Shown one piece after another: positions 17,106 through 26,582 of a stretch of 64,000 nt of DNA. Origin of the DNA: an uncultured Clostridium sp. (GTDB lineage Bacteria; Bacillota; Clostridia; Peptostreptococcales; Peptostreptococcaceae); assembly GCA_900557165.1 (NCBI GenBank), contig USRS01000002.1, positions 23,095 to 87,094 on the forward strand, given 5' to 3'. Numbering within the stretch: the stretch's first letter is position 1; each line of letters starts with the position of its first letter. The translations under genes and the position numbers were made by a program. The notes beneath the pieces were generated by a model that saw only the letters and a list, made by a program, of their open reading frames with translations, searched no databases and was not told the origin of the DNA.

Positions 17106-17984
17106 ATGAATGTTATAGAAAAAAATAACCAAATTATAATAGAAGGAATAAGTGACGATTTTGAACCACAACATGTTTTCGATTGTGGGCAATGTTTTAG
17201 ATGGATAAGACAAGAAGATGGTTCATATACAGGAGTCGTTCAAGGTAGAGTTATAAATGTAAAAAAAGAAAATGATTTAATAATTTTTGATAATACTAAT
17301 AAGGAAGACTTTGAAAATCTATGGTTTGATTATTTTGATTTAGGAAGAGATTATACTAAAATAAAAAATAAATTAAGAGTTATGGATGAATATTTAGAAA
17401 AGGCAACAGAATTTGGTACAGGGATAAGAATATTACAACAAGATGGATGGGAGATGCTTATATCTTTCATAATTTCTGCAAATAATAGAATACCTATGAT
17501 TCAAAGAGCAATAAATAATTTATCCGAAAGATATGGAAAATTCATAGGCGAATATAAAGGAAAAAAATATTATGCATTTCCAACACCAGAAGAATTGAGT
17601 CATGTATCTGTGGAAGATATAAGAGCGTGTCAAACTGGATTTAGAGATAAATATATAAAAAGCGCAGTTGATTACGTAACTGAAAATAAAGAAGATGTGT
17701 TATCTTATAGAAAATTAAGTACAGATGAATGCGTAAAAGAATTAATTAAATTTAATGGCGTAGGTCCAAAGGTGGCAGATTGTATCGCTTTATTTGGAAT
17801 GCAAAAATATGATACATTCCCAGTTGATGTTTGGGTAAAAAGGGTTATGGAAGAATTTTATGTAGAAGAAAATTTAAGTCTGCCTAAAATAAGAAAATTT
17901 GCATTAGACAAATGGGGAGATTTAGCAGGATTTGCACAACAATATTTATTCTACTATGCAAGGGAGCTTGGAATAGGTAGATAA
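17106..17984 (+). CDS. 8-oxoguanine DNA glycosylase (OGG1-type, HhH-GPD)
   Basis: A 292-residue base-excision-repair enzyme. The N-terminal OGG domain carries FDCGQCFRW. The HhH-GPD core has the hairpin FNGVGPKVADC with catalytic Lys222 and the aspartate Asp241 in FPVDVWVKR, the same pair as in human OGG1, so a bifunctional glycosylase/AP lyase is expected. The 145 bases upstream show no clear signal beyond AT-rich sequence and a GAAAGGA ribosome-binding site. The cls gene starts 23 bases after its stop. Confidence 0.93.
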   Translation: MNVIEKNNQIIIEGISDDFEPQHVFDCGQCFRWIRQEDGSYTGVVQGRVINVKKENDLIIFDNTNKEDFENLWFDYFDLGRDYTKIKNKLRVMDEYLEKATEFGTGIRILQQDGWEMLISFIISANNRIPMIQRAINNLSERYGKFIGEYKGKKYYAFPTPEELSHVSVEDIRACQTGFRDKYIKSAVDYVTENKEDVLSYRKLSTDECVKELIKFNGVGPKVADCIALFGMQKYDTFPVDVWVKRVMEEFYVEENLSLPKIRKFALDKWGDLAGFAQQYLFYYARELGIGR

Positions 17985-18007
17985 CTCAAGGAGATGAAAA
18001 TAATGAT

Positions 18008-19486
18008 ATGGTTTTAAAAATTATTTTGTTACTTTCTTATATATTAAGTGCAGTTATTTCTATAAAACTTATATTAGAAAATAGGGATCCATCAAAAACA
18101 ATAATATGGATTTTAATTTTTATGTTATTTCCTGTAGTAGGAATAATTATTTATGTAATACTTGGAAGAAATATTAGGAAACTTAAAATAAATAAGGCAT
18201 CTAAAATGGCTGATAATATGAAAAAAGAAAATATTTTATTTAATTTAGATGAAATGAAGGACCTGGCAAAGGGTCAAAGTTCTATGATAAAGGAAGGCAA
18301 ATTGCCAGGTTATGAAAATAAAGATTTTCGAGTATTGAAGATAATTAGCTTACTACTTAATACAGGTATATTTCCATTTACAATTAATAATAATATAGAA
18401 ATTTATGTAGATGGAAATGAAAAATTTTATAATTTAATAAAAGATATAAGAAATGCAAAGGACCATATTCATTTAGAATATTTTATAATTAAAGATAGTG
18501 AGATTGGTTGTAAAATAAAAAAGGAATTAATTAAAAAAGCAAGAGAAGGTGTAAAAATAAGAATAATTTATGATGACGTAGGTTGCTGGAGATTTTGGTT
18601 TCATAGAAAGTTTTTTAAAGAAATGAAGGAAGCTAAAATAGAAATAGTACCCTATTTAAAAGGTAAAATTGCCATACCAGTAGGTGGTCAAATTAATTAT
18701 AGAAATCACAGAAAGATTGTTGTCATAGATGGAAAAATAGGATACACAGGTGGAATAAATATAGGTGATGAATATATAGGCAAAAATAAAAAATTTGGAT
18801 ATTGGAGAGATACTCACATACGAATAGAGGGAACTTCTGTATATATGTTACAAATGATATTTTTAACAGATTGGTACTATAATACAAAAGAAGTTTTATT
18901 GAAGGAAAAATTATTTCCAAAATTAAATTCTAAAGGAATTTGTATGATGCAAATTGTTGCCAGCGGTCCAGATTCAGATTGGGAGTCTATGCATTATGCT
19001 TATTTTTATGCCATATGTCAAGCTAAAAAATCTATATATATAGAAACTCCATATTTTATTCCTGATGAAAGTTTACTAAAAGCATTAAAATGTGCAGCTT
19101 TAAGTGGTGTGGAACTTATAATTTTATTTCCTAAAATTGCAGATCATAAGATTGTAAATACAGCATCATATTCTTATTTTCAAGAAATTTTGGAAGCTGG
19201 CGGGAAAGTTTATTTATACAATAAAGGATTTTTACATTCTAAGGTTATAATTATAGATGACATCATGGCATCTACAGGTTCAGCCAATATGGATTTGAGA
19301 AGCTTTAAACTAAATTTCGAAGTGAATGCTTTTATATATGATGATGAAGTTATAAAAGATATGAAAAATGAATTTATGAATGATTTACTAAATAGTGAAA
19401 AATTAGAAAAAAATAAATTTGAAAATAGAAAAATCATTAATAAAGTAAAAGAATCAGTTTGTAGATTATTTTCGCCTATATTATAA
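18008..19486 (+). CDS. cls: Cardiolipin synthase
   Basis: A 492-residue membrane enzyme that joins two phosphatidylglycerols. Two N-terminal membrane helices (residues about 2-20 and 28-52) precede two phospholipase-D catalytic motifs: HRKIVVIDG with His234 and HSKVIIID with His410, each followed by G(G/S)xN. AAGGAG lies 14 bases before the ATG at 18008. Closer upstream ATGs run into a stop after a few codons, so this start is kept. Confidence 0.95.
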   Translation: MVLKIILLLSYILSAVISIKLILENRDPSKTIIWILIFMLFPVVGIIIYVILGRNIRKLKINKASKMADNMKKENILFNLDEMKDLAKGQSSMIKEGKLPGYENKDFRVLKIISLLLNTGIFPFTINNNIEIYVDGNEKFYNLIKDIRNAKDHIHLEYFIIKDSEIGCKIKKELIKKAREGVKIRIIYDDVGCWRFWFHRKFFKEMKEAKIEIVPYLKGKIAIPVGGQINYRNHRKIVVIDGKIGYTGGINIGDEYIGKNKKFGYWRDTHIRIEGTSVYMLQMIFLTDWYYNTKEVLLKEKLFPKLNSKGICMMQIVASGPDSDWESMHYAYFYAICQAKKSIYIETPYFIPDESLLKALKCAALSGVELIILFPKIADHKIVNTASYSYFQEILEAGGKVYLYNKGFLHSKVIIIDDIMASTGSANMDLRSFKLNFEVNAFIYDDEVIKDMKNEFMNDLLNSEKLEKNKFENRKIINKVKESVCRLFSPIL

Positions 19487-19521
19487 AAATGAGTATGTCA
19501 TATGAGACATATTCATTTTTG
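19486..19521 (+). terminator. Terminator after cls
   Basis: AAATGAGTATGTC and GACATATTCATTT pair around a tight loop, then T5. Confidence 0.8.
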
Positions 19522-19641
19522 TTTTACAAATATATTAAATCATATGTCATCAAATTTAATGTTTTATAATTGAAAGAAGAATTTGAATATGGTAACATAA
19601 AAAGTAGTGTAAAAATATGGTATAATAAGGAAAAAATAAAT

Positions 19642-20763
19642 ATGAATATAAAATTCTTTGTGAGGCAATGTATAAAAATGTGTGTGCAAAATATTTTATT
19701 ACCGATAGTTTACAAGATATATAGTAGAAAACCTATTAATAATAAATTAGTTGTTTTTGCAGATGCACATCACCAAGAAATACCTTATAGCATGAAATTG
19801 ATGAAAGATAAATTTGATAATACAGATTTTCAAATAGAAGAATGTTATACAGATTATCAATCTAAATCTTATATAAATGTTATTTATGAAATGATTAAAT
19901 TCATAAAATTATATGCTGTAGCCAAATATGTATTTATTTGTGATAATTTTTTACCTGTATCTTCATGTAAAAAAAGAAAAGATACTACAGTTATACAATT
20001 ATGGCATGCAGGAGGTATATTAAAAAAATTTGCTTATGACACAGATGATGATATACCGAATTATTATAAGGGAAATGTTTTTAAAAATTATGATATTGTT
20101 ACTGTAAGTGAAGAATGTTGTATACCAATATATGAACGCGCAATGAAATTAAATAAGGGAGTAGTGAAAGCAACTGGATTAAGTAGAACTGATTTATTTT
20201 TTGATGATTCATACAAACAAAAGTGTTATGAGTTATTTTATAAAAAACATCCAGATGCAATAGGGAAAAAATTAGTTTTATGGGCGCCGACATTTAGGGG
20301 AAAGGCTAATAATCCTTTTATATTAGGAAAGAACTATATAGATGAGTTACAAGAAAAATTAGGAGAAGAGTGGTACGTTTTGACTAAAGTTCATCCTCAT
20401 TTAGACTCAAAAAATCATATTTCAAATACTAATATACCTACAGAAGAATTATTGCCGATTATAGATATATTAATAACTGATTATTCATCAGTTATTTTTG
20501 ATTATATATTATTAAGTAAACCTTTAATTTTATTTGTGCCAGATTATGAAGAGTACAAACAAAAAAGAGGGTTTTATATACCACTTGATTCTATTCCAGG
20601 AAGAATAGTTAAAGATGGTAAAAAATTATATGAAGAATTGATAAATGAATATAATGACTTTGATAAAGAAAAAATAGTTGAATTCTCAAAGCATTACATG
20701 GGAAAATGCGATGGAAATAGTACTCAAAGATTATTTGATATGATAATTAATGATTTTAATTAA
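19642..20763 (+). CDS. CDP-glycerol/polyol-phosphate glycerophosphotransferase family protein (TagB/TagF-like)
   Basis: A 373-residue member of the teichoic-acid polyol-phosphate transferase family, which adds glycerol- or ribitol-phosphate units from CDP-activated donors. Family motifs: LWHAGGILKKFAYD, LWAPTFRG, KVHPHL and TDYSSVIFDY, the last near the CDP-binding site. The frame continues upstream to a TTG at 19570, but AAGG precedes the ATG at 19642 and the first conserved segment follows directly, so 19642 is preferred. It lacks the long N-terminal extension of TagF, so primase (TagB-like) and polymerase roles cannot be told apart. It opens the envelope cluster, together with the cytidylyltransferase 69 bases downstream. 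Confidence 0.88.
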   Translation: MNIKFFVRQCIKMCVQNILLPIVYKIYSRKPINNKLVVFADAHHQEIPYSMKLMKDKFDNTDFQIEECYTDYQSKSYINVIYEMIKFIKLYAVAKYVFICDNFLPVSSCKKRKDTTVIQLWHAGGILKKFAYDTDDDIPNYYKGNVFKNYDIVTVSEECCIPIYERAMKLNKGVVKATGLSRTDLFFDDSYKQKCYELFYKKHPDAIGKKLVLWAPTFRGKANNPFILGKNYIDELQEKLGEEWYVLTKVHPHLDSKNHISNTNIPTEELLPIIDILITDYSSVIFDYILLSKPLILFVPDYEEYKQKRGFYIPLDSIPGRIVKDGKKLYEELINEYNDFDKEKIVEFSKHYMGKCDGNSTQRLFDMIINDFN

Positions 20764-20832
20764 ATTCATTTTATATAAATTAACTCAATTCTTAAAATAT
20801 AAAAATAGATAATTATATAAGGGGGAAGGGAA

Positions 20833-21570
20833 ATGATCTCAGCAGTTATATTTGCAGGTGGAGTGGGGTCTCGTATGAAATCTGAAGACATACCAAAACA
20901 ATTTATAGAAGTAGAAGGAAAACCAATTATAATTCATACCTTAGAAAAATTTGAGAATCATCCACAAGTTGATAAAATAGTTGTATCTTGTTTAGAAAGT
21001 TGGATTCCAATTTTAGAATGGGAGATACAAAAATATAATATACAAAAAGTTGTAAAAATTGTGAAAGGTGGAGAAAATGGTCATGAATCTATACATAACG
21101 GATTAGTTGAAGTTGCAAAATTTTCATCAAATGATGATATGGTATTGATTTGTGATGGTGTTCGTCCAATGATAACTGAACAACTTATAACCAATTGTAT
21201 AGAAGAAACTAAAAAATATGGAACAGCAGTACCTGTAACTCCAAGTATAGATTCTGTCCTAGAGAGTAAAGACGGAGTTTTTTGTAATAAAAATTATGAA
21301 AGAAGTACTATGTATATAACTCAAGCACCACAAGGATATTATATGGAAAAAATAATGTGGGCCCATGATGAATCAGAAAAAAGAAATATTAATGCACCGA
21401 CATCATCAAGTGAGTTATTAATAGAATTAGGTGAAAAAGTACATTTATTCATAGGTGAACGTCAAAATATTAAAGTTACGACACCGGAGGATTTATATAC
21501 TTTAAGATCTAGCTATTATTATGACCATTACAAAAGTTTTGCTAAGGAGGAATTGAAATTTGGATTATAG
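20833..21570 (+). CDS. IspD/TarI-family cytidylyltransferase
   Basis: A 245-residue nucleotidyltransferase that makes a CDP-activated alcohol. The N-terminal FAGGVGSRMKSEDIPKQF is the CTP-binding loop of the IspD/TarI family; VLICDGVRPMI and YITQAPQGYY follow. In this cluster it more likely makes CDP-ribitol or another CDP-polyol (TarI-like) than methylerythritol cytidyl diphosphate, because a polyol-phosphate transferase lies just before it. The partner reductase TarJ is absent. The next gene is an extended SDR, recalling Haemophilus Bcs1/Acs1, where a TarI domain is joined to a dehydrogenase. Confidence 0.88.
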   Translation: MISAVIFAGGVGSRMKSEDIPKQFIEVEGKPIIIHTLEKFENHPQVDKIVVSCLESWIPILEWEIQKYNIQKVVKIVKGGENGHESIHNGLVEVAKFSSNDDMVLICDGVRPMITEQLITNCIEETKKYGTAVPVTPSIDSVLESKDGVFCNKNYERSTMYITQAPQGYYMEKIMWAHDESEKRNINAPTSSSELLIELGEKVHLFIGERQNIKVTTPEDLYTLRSSYYYDHYKSFAKEELKFGL

Positions 21571-22666
21571 AATAAAATCAAATGTTAATGAATTTGTATA
21601 TAAAGATGTTTATGAAATAACACGAACAGAAATTCCATGGGAAGATTTTAATAATAAAACTATATTAATCACAGGTGCAGGTGGATTTATAGGATATTAT
21701 TTAACAGCATCATTACTTTTAAGAAATGACTTACATAATCAAAATATTAAAGTACTAGGAATGGTACGTAATGAAGAAAATGCAAAACTTAAATACGGAA
21801 GTTTATTAAATAGAAATGATTTTGAATTAGTTGTTCAAGATGTTTGTAATAAATTTAATATAAATGAAAATGTAAACTATATAATCCATGCAGCAAGTAA
21901 TGCAAGTGCATGGCACTTTGAACATAGACCAGTTGAGACAATAAATGCAAATCTTATAGGTACTATGAATGTACTTGAATTTGCAAGAAAAATGAATGAT
22001 TGTAAAGTACTATTTATATCAAGTTTAAAAGTTTATGGAAATGTTCATGATGGTTCTAAAAATTTAAAAGAAGATAATATAGGATATATAGATCATACTT
22101 CATATAAAAATTGTTATGCACAAGGTAAAAGAGCAGCAGAAACCTTATGTGCTACATATAACAAACAATATGAAATGGATATTAAAATTGCAAGACCAAG
22201 CTATATTTATGGAGCTAGTAAATTAGATGATGACCGTGTTTGGGCTCAATTTTTTGCTAATGTAGTAAGAAGACAAAATATATTATTAAAAAGTAATGGA
22301 GGAACTTATCGTTCATTCTGTTATGTATCAGATACAGTATCCGCTTTATTAACAATATTGCTAAAAGGTGAAAATATTACTCCATATAATATTTCATCAG
22401 AAAAAAATAATATCACAATAAGAAATTTTGCAAAAATGTCAGTTAATGCATTTCCAGAGAGAAAATTATCTTTAAGTTTTGCAAACAAAAGGGATGAAAT
22501 TGAACCTGATCAATCTTATTTTTCATCAACTCCTGAAATACTAGATAATACTAGATTGAAAAATATTGGATGGACATCTAAAGTTAATTTAAAAGAAGGA
22601 ATTATGAGATCAATAAGAACTATTGAAGAACAAAATAAAGATATATTATTGATGGAAGGGAATTAA
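21560..22666 (+). CDS. NAD-dependent epimerase/dehydratase (extended SDR)
   Basis: A 368-residue extended short-chain dehydrogenase. The glycine-rich motif is TGAGGFIGYYL near residue 36, the catalytic pair is Tyr186 and Lys190 (YAQGK), and ARPSYIYG follows. It starts with TTG at 21560, supported by AAGGAGG nine bases upstream, and overlaps the cytidylyltransferase by 11 bases. The substrate is unknown: a nucleotide sugar or the CDP-polyol made by the preceding enzyme. It is clearly related to the N-terminal half of the next protein, which has lost these motifs. Confidence 0.88.
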   Translation: MDYRIKSNVNEFVYKDVYEITRTEIPWEDFNNKTILITGAGGFIGYYLTASLLLRNDLHNQNIKVLGMVRNEENAKLKYGSLLNRNDFELVVQDVCNKFNINENVNYIIHAASNASAWHFEHRPVETINANLIGTMNVLEFARKMNDCKVLFISSLKVYGNVHDGSKNLKEDNIGYIDHTSYKNCYAQGKRAAETLCATYNKQYEMDIKIARPSYIYGASKLDDDRVWAQFFANVVRRQNILLKSNGGTYRSFCYVSDTVSALLTILLKGENITPYNISSEKNNITIRNFAKMSVNAFPERKLSLSFANKRDEIEPDQSYFSSTPEILDNTRLKNIGWTSKVNLKEGIMRSIRTIEEQNKDILLMEGN

Positions 22667-22667
22667 A

Positions 22668-24554
22668 ATGTTATTAAGAGAGTTTTTAAATGAGTTTGAA
22701 TTAGATTATGCTCAAGCTCCAGCAAGAGTAAAAAAATATCCTTTTGGTCAATTACGTGATAAAGAAATTGTATTAGTCGGTGACGGTAATGATACATTTA
22801 CTCGTTCAATTATATATTCTTTTTTAAATTTAAATGATCAAAAAGATTTAAATATTAAGGTTGTATTAGTACCGTTATGTAATATTGATAATAATATTTA
22901 TAGAAAAGAACTTATAGATAGAGAAGATTTCTTAGTAAAAGATTTCAGTAAGATAGATGAATGTGAGTATGTAATTTTAACTGGATTATGTAATAAAAAA
23001 ATAAAAGCTGATGTAAATGAATATATGCGTATTATAAATAGTTATATAAATGTATTTGAGAACATTATAAAAATTACTTTTAAACGATTAATTTTTATGT
23101 CAGATTATCGTGTTAATGGTAAACTACCAGATAAAATGATAGCATCTGAATATGAAAAGTTTGATGATATTAATGATTTTGAACAAATGATTCTTCAAAG
23201 TTTAGAATCTTTATGTGTATGTTATAGTAAGCAGAATGATTTTAATTATACTATATTGAGAACAGCAATAGCTTATGGAGCATGTGTCGACTTTAATGGG
23301 AATTTTTTGAATGAGTTTATAAAAAATGCTAATGAAAAAGACAGTGTGGACTTAGATAATAGACAATTTTCATTTATTTATATTAGTGATATTTTAACTG
23401 CTATATTTTATGCTTTAAAAAAATGTCCTACTAATAAAATTTATAATATAGATGGTTTAAAATCTACAGTATCTAGTACTGAAATACTAACATTATTATT
23501 AAATAACAATTTAGTTAAAGCTGATATAAATATTATTAATAATAGTCATAAATGTTTTGAACCATATGATTTAAGTATAAATAGTCTTAAGATACGACAT
23601 TATAAATGGAGACCAAAGGTATGTTTAGAGGATGGTTTAATTCTTCTTGTAAAAAGTATTTATAATAAAAATGAAACATTTATATTTGATAATACGTACC
23701 ATGGTAAATTAAAAACAGTACATGAAATTTTACTAGCATATATATTAGAAGTTGATAGAATTTGTAAAAAACATAATATAAAATATTTCTTAGCTGGAGG
23801 AACATTGCTAGGGGCAATTAGGCATAATGGATTCATACCTTGGGATGATGATGCGGATGTGATGATGTTAAGAGAAGATTATGATAAGTTTCTTAAAGTG
23901 GCACAAGATGAATTGCCTTCAAATTTATTTGTTCAAAATCCAAGAACTGAAGAACTAAATCATCATGTTTTTACAAAAATAAGAATGGATAATACATTAT
24001 TTGCAACTAGACATACTGGGAAATTTATGAATATGCATAATGGTATATTTATAGATATATTATCTCAGGATAATACTTCGAATAATAAATTAATTCAGAA
24101 CTTACATATATATACTACATTAATTACAAGGTCGATGGTGTTTAATAAATGGGCTAAGAAGAAAATGAAAACTGGTGGAAAACACCCTATATTGTGCAAA
24201 ATGGCTAATTATATGAAAGATAAATGTTCATATAAGTTTTTAGAATATTTACAAGATAATACTATAACTTTGTTTAAAGATAATAAAAAATCTAGATATT
24301 TATATGATGGAATGGGAAGAAACTTACGAAGAGGAGTATTTCCTAAAGAATGGTTAGAGGAAGTTATTTATGTGGATTTTGAAGGATATAAATTACCTGT
24401 TCCTAAATATTATGATGAATATCTGACATACTTATACGGAGATTATATGCAAATGATTCCAGTTAGTCAGAGAAGAACTAGTCATAGTATTGTGCTTATG
24501 GATTTAGGTGAATATACAAATTTTAAGCTTACTAATGAGATAGAAACAATATAG
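22668..24554 (+). CDS. Degenerate SDR domain fused to LicD-family transferase
   Basis: A 628-residue two-domain protein. Residues about 340-628 are LicD: the motif AGGTLLGAIRHNGFIPWDD followed by DAD lies near residues 375-398, a nucleotidyltransferase-fold active site known from phosphocholine transfer to cell-wall glycans. Residues 1-330 resemble the preceding SDR (LRTAIAYGA, then FSFIYISDILTAIFYALKK), but the glycine-rich loop reads VGDGNDTF and the Tyr/Lys positions hold Glu172 and Leu176. The SDR half is therefore probably non-catalytic and may scaffold the upstream SDR or hold substrate. It begins one base after that gene's stop. What LicD transfers here is unknown; no licABC choline genes are in view. 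Confidence 0.88.
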   Translation: MLLREFLNEFELDYAQAPARVKKYPFGQLRDKEIVLVGDGNDTFTRSIIYSFLNLNDQKDLNIKVVLVPLCNIDNNIYRKELIDREDFLVKDFSKIDECEYVILTGLCNKKIKADVNEYMRIINSYINVFENIIKITFKRLIFMSDYRVNGKLPDKMIASEYEKFDDINDFEQMILQSLESLCVCYSKQNDFNYTILRTAIAYGACVDFNGNFLNEFIKNANEKDSVDLDNRQFSFIYISDILTAIFYALKKCPTNKIYNIDGLKSTVSSTEILTLLLNNNLVKADINIINNSHKCFEPYDLSINSLKIRHYKWRPKVCLEDGLILLVKSIYNKNETFIFDNTYHGKLKTVHEILLAYILEVDRICKKHNIKYFLAGGTLLGAIRHNGFIPWDDDADVMMLREDYDKFLKVAQDELPSNLFVQNPRTEELNHHVFTKIRMDNTLFATRHTGKFMNMHNGIFIDILSQDNTSNNKLIQNLHIYTTLITRSMVFNKWAKKKMKTGGKHPILCKMANYMKDKCSYKFLEYLQDNTITLFKDNKKSRYLYDGMGRNLRRGVFPKEWLEEVIYVDFEGYKLPVPKYYDEYLTYLYGDYMQMIPVSQRRTSHSIVLMDLGEYTNFKLTNEIETI

Positions 24555-24582
24555 AACATTATTTTACGATATTTTATTTATC

Positions 24583-24636
24583 AAAAATGATAAATCGAAA
24601 GGGGATAAAATCAACCAATTAGATTTATCATTTTTA
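24583..24636 (+). terminator. Terminator after the licD fusion gene
   Basis: AAAAATGATAAATC pairs with GATTTATCATTTTT around a 25-base loop. It suggests the ABC exporter genes have their own promoter in the following 150 bases, which show no clear consensus. Confidence 0.75.
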
Positions 24637-24789
24637 TTATAGAAAAATTAAATAATAGAGTATTATGAATTAATAAAAAAGAATTTTTACTAAGTAACTT
24701 TAAAAACTAAGAGATAATTCATTATAATCTTTAAAATTTATTACAAGATAAATTTTAAGAAATACATATTTATTAGGAGAAATGAATAT

Positions 24790-25572
24790 ATGGGACGATT
24801 TATTAATGATGTTAAAAAATATTATAATTATACTATTTATTCAGCTAAATCTGAATTAAAATCAGAGGTATCTAATTCATATTTAAACTGGATTTGGTGG
24901 GTATTAGAACCACTATGCTTCATGATGATATATGCTTTTGTTTTTGGTGTTGTATTTAATTCAAAAGAAGAGTATTTTTTAGCCTTTATTTTTATAGGAA
25001 TAACAGCATGGGATTTCTTTAATAGAAATATGAAAAATAGTATTAATATGGTCAAAAAAAATAAAGCTATAGTATCTAAAGTATATATACCTAAATTTAT
25101 ACTTATATTTTCAAAAATGTGTGTGAATGCATTTAAGATGTCTATTTCATTTGGGATTGTTATACTGATGATGATAATATTTAAAGTGAAACTTACATTA
25201 AACATATTTTATGTAATACCAATAATGATAACTCTTTTTATAATAAATTTTGCATTTATGACAATACTACTACATTTTGGTGTATTTGTTGAAGATTTAT
25301 CAAATGTAGTAAATATCGTATTAAGAGCAGTATTTTATATGACAGGAATTTTTTATTCTGTTGAATCACGTATACCATCTCCTTATTCAGGTGTTATATT
25401 AAAATGTAATCCTATGGCATTTATTTTATCTTCATTAAGAAAATGTCTGCTATATGGAGAAACTCCTTCTAGAAAGTTACTGGTATTTTGGATTTTCATA
25501 GGATTAGCAATATCAGTAATAGGGATTAGAACAATATACAAAAATGAAAATAGTTATGTGAAGGTGATATAA
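24790..25572 (+). CDS. ABC-2 type polysaccharide/teichoic acid export permease (TagG-like)
   Basis: A 260-residue membrane protein with about six helices, of the ABC-2 family that exports undecaprenyl-linked polymers. Family features: the early segment NSYLNWIWWVLEPLCFMMIYAFVF (shortened where long) and the later NPMAFILSSLRKCLLYG. Its stop overlaps the ATG of the ATPase gene by one base, so the two are an obligate pair. Context points to export of the glycopolymer made by the preceding genes. Confidence 0.9.
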   Translation: MGRFINDVKKYYNYTIYSAKSELKSEVSNSYLNWIWWVLEPLCFMMIYAFVFGVVFNSKEEYFLAFIFIGITAWDFFNRNMKNSINMVKKNKAIVSKVYIPKFILIFSKMCVNAFKMSISFGIVILMMIIFKVKLTLNIFYVIPIMITLFIINFAFMTILLHFGVFVEDLSNVVNIVLRAVFYMTGIFYSVESRIPSPYSGVILKCNPMAFILSSLRKCLLYGETPSRKLLVFWIFIGLAISVIGIRTIYKNENSYVKVI

Positions 25573-26306
25573 TGTCAAATAAATCAATAGCAATAGAAGT
25601 TAAAAATTTGAGTATTACATATAAAAGCTTGAAAGCTTATTCAATTAAGAAAAACTTATTAAAATTGAAAAAAGTTGATGTTAAAAAATTTAAAGCTGTA
25701 AATAATGTATCATTTGAAGTAGAAGAAGGAGAAATACTAGGTATCATAGGTAAAAATGGAAGTGGAAAATCAACAATGTTAAAGGCTTTAGCTGGAATAT
25801 TTTCTCCAGATGAAGGTATAATTGATTTACACAATAAATCTGTTTCATTATTATCTATAGGTGTTGGATTTAATAAAAATTTATCTGGTAGAGAAAATAT
25901 TATGTTATCAGGTATGTTATTAGGATTTTCTGAAGAAGAAATAAAAGAAAAAATGCCACAAATAATTGAATTTGCAGAAATTGGTGATTTTATTGATATG
26001 CCAGTAAAGACATATTCAAGTGGTATGTTTTCTAAATTAGCATTCTCTATAACAGCAATACTTGAAACGGATATAATGCTTATAGATGAAGTACTTAGTG
26101 TTGGAGATCAAAAGTTTAAAAAGAAAAGCTATAAAAAGATGAAAGAATTAATATCTGATAATAAAAGAACGGTTGTCATAGTATCTCATAATATATCAAC
26201 ATTAAAAGAGTTATGTGATGAGGTAATGTGGATGCACGAAGGTGTTGTAAAGAAAATAGGAGATCCAAAAGAAGTTCTTGATGAATATACAGAGTTTATG
26301 AAATAG
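25572..26306 (+). CDS. ABC transporter ATP-binding protein, polysaccharide/teichoic acid export (TagH-like)
   Basis: A 244-residue ATPase with Walker A GKNGSGKST, signature YSSGMFSKL and Walker B IMLIDEVLSVGD. The YSSGM form of the signature is typical of the polysaccharide/teichoic-acid exporter class. It lacks the long extracellular C-terminal extension found in Bacillus TagH. It is translationally coupled to the permease and followed by a terminator. Confidence 0.92.
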   Translation: MSNKSIAIEVKNLSITYKSLKAYSIKKNLLKLKKVDVKKFKAVNNVSFEVEEGEILGIIGKNGSGKSTMLKALAGIFSPDEGIIDLHNKSVSLLSIGVGFNKNLSGRENIMLSGMLLGFSEEEIKEKMPQIIEFAEIGDFIDMPVKTYSSGMFSKLAFSITAILETDIMLIDEVLSVGDQKFKKKSYKKMKELISDNKRTVVIVSHNISTLKELCDEVMWMHEGVVKKIGDPKEVLDEYTEFMK

Positions 26307-26386
26307 GACAAAATTATATAATTACTATATTGAAAAAGGTGAATATTAACTAAATTATATAAAATTGTTTGATGAATTGTGTTTAA

Positions 26387-26426
26387 AAATACTCTATTAG
26401 TTATAAAATCTAATAGAGTATTTTTT
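26387..26426 (+). terminator. Terminator of the envelope cluster
   Basis: AAATACTCTATTAG pairs with CTAATAGAGTATTT, followed by T-rich sequence. Confidence 0.88.
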
Positions 26427-26462
26427 ATATTTAAATTAAAAATATAAATACACTAAAATGAG

Positions 26463-26491
26463 TTGATAATTTCATAAAAATGGTTTATTAT
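26463..26491 (+). promoter_or_regulatory. Sigma-A promoter of groESL
   Basis: TTGATA 26463-26468, 17-base spacer, TATTAT 26486-26491. The start of transcription falls at the beginning of the CIRCE element. Confidence 0.75.
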
Positions 26492-26498
26492 TAACTTG

Positions 26499-26525
26499 TT
26501 AGCACTCATAGTTATAGAGTGATAA
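26499..26525 (+). promoter_or_regulatory. CIRCE element (HrcA operator) of groESL
   Basis: TTAGCACTC, a 9-base spacer and GAGTGATAA: the CIRCE consensus with one mismatch in the right half. It predicts HrcA repression of groESL. hrcA is not in the window. Confidence 0.95.
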
Positions 26526-26582
26526 AGTTTAAAAATAAAAAATAATTTAATAATATAAATTCTATTTTAGGAGGGATAAATT

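Noticed and set aside
19621-19626. TATAAT just before the polyol-phosphate transferase start
   Set aside because: No -35 at the proper distance, and transcription would begin after the likely ribosome-binding site. Not called as a promoter.
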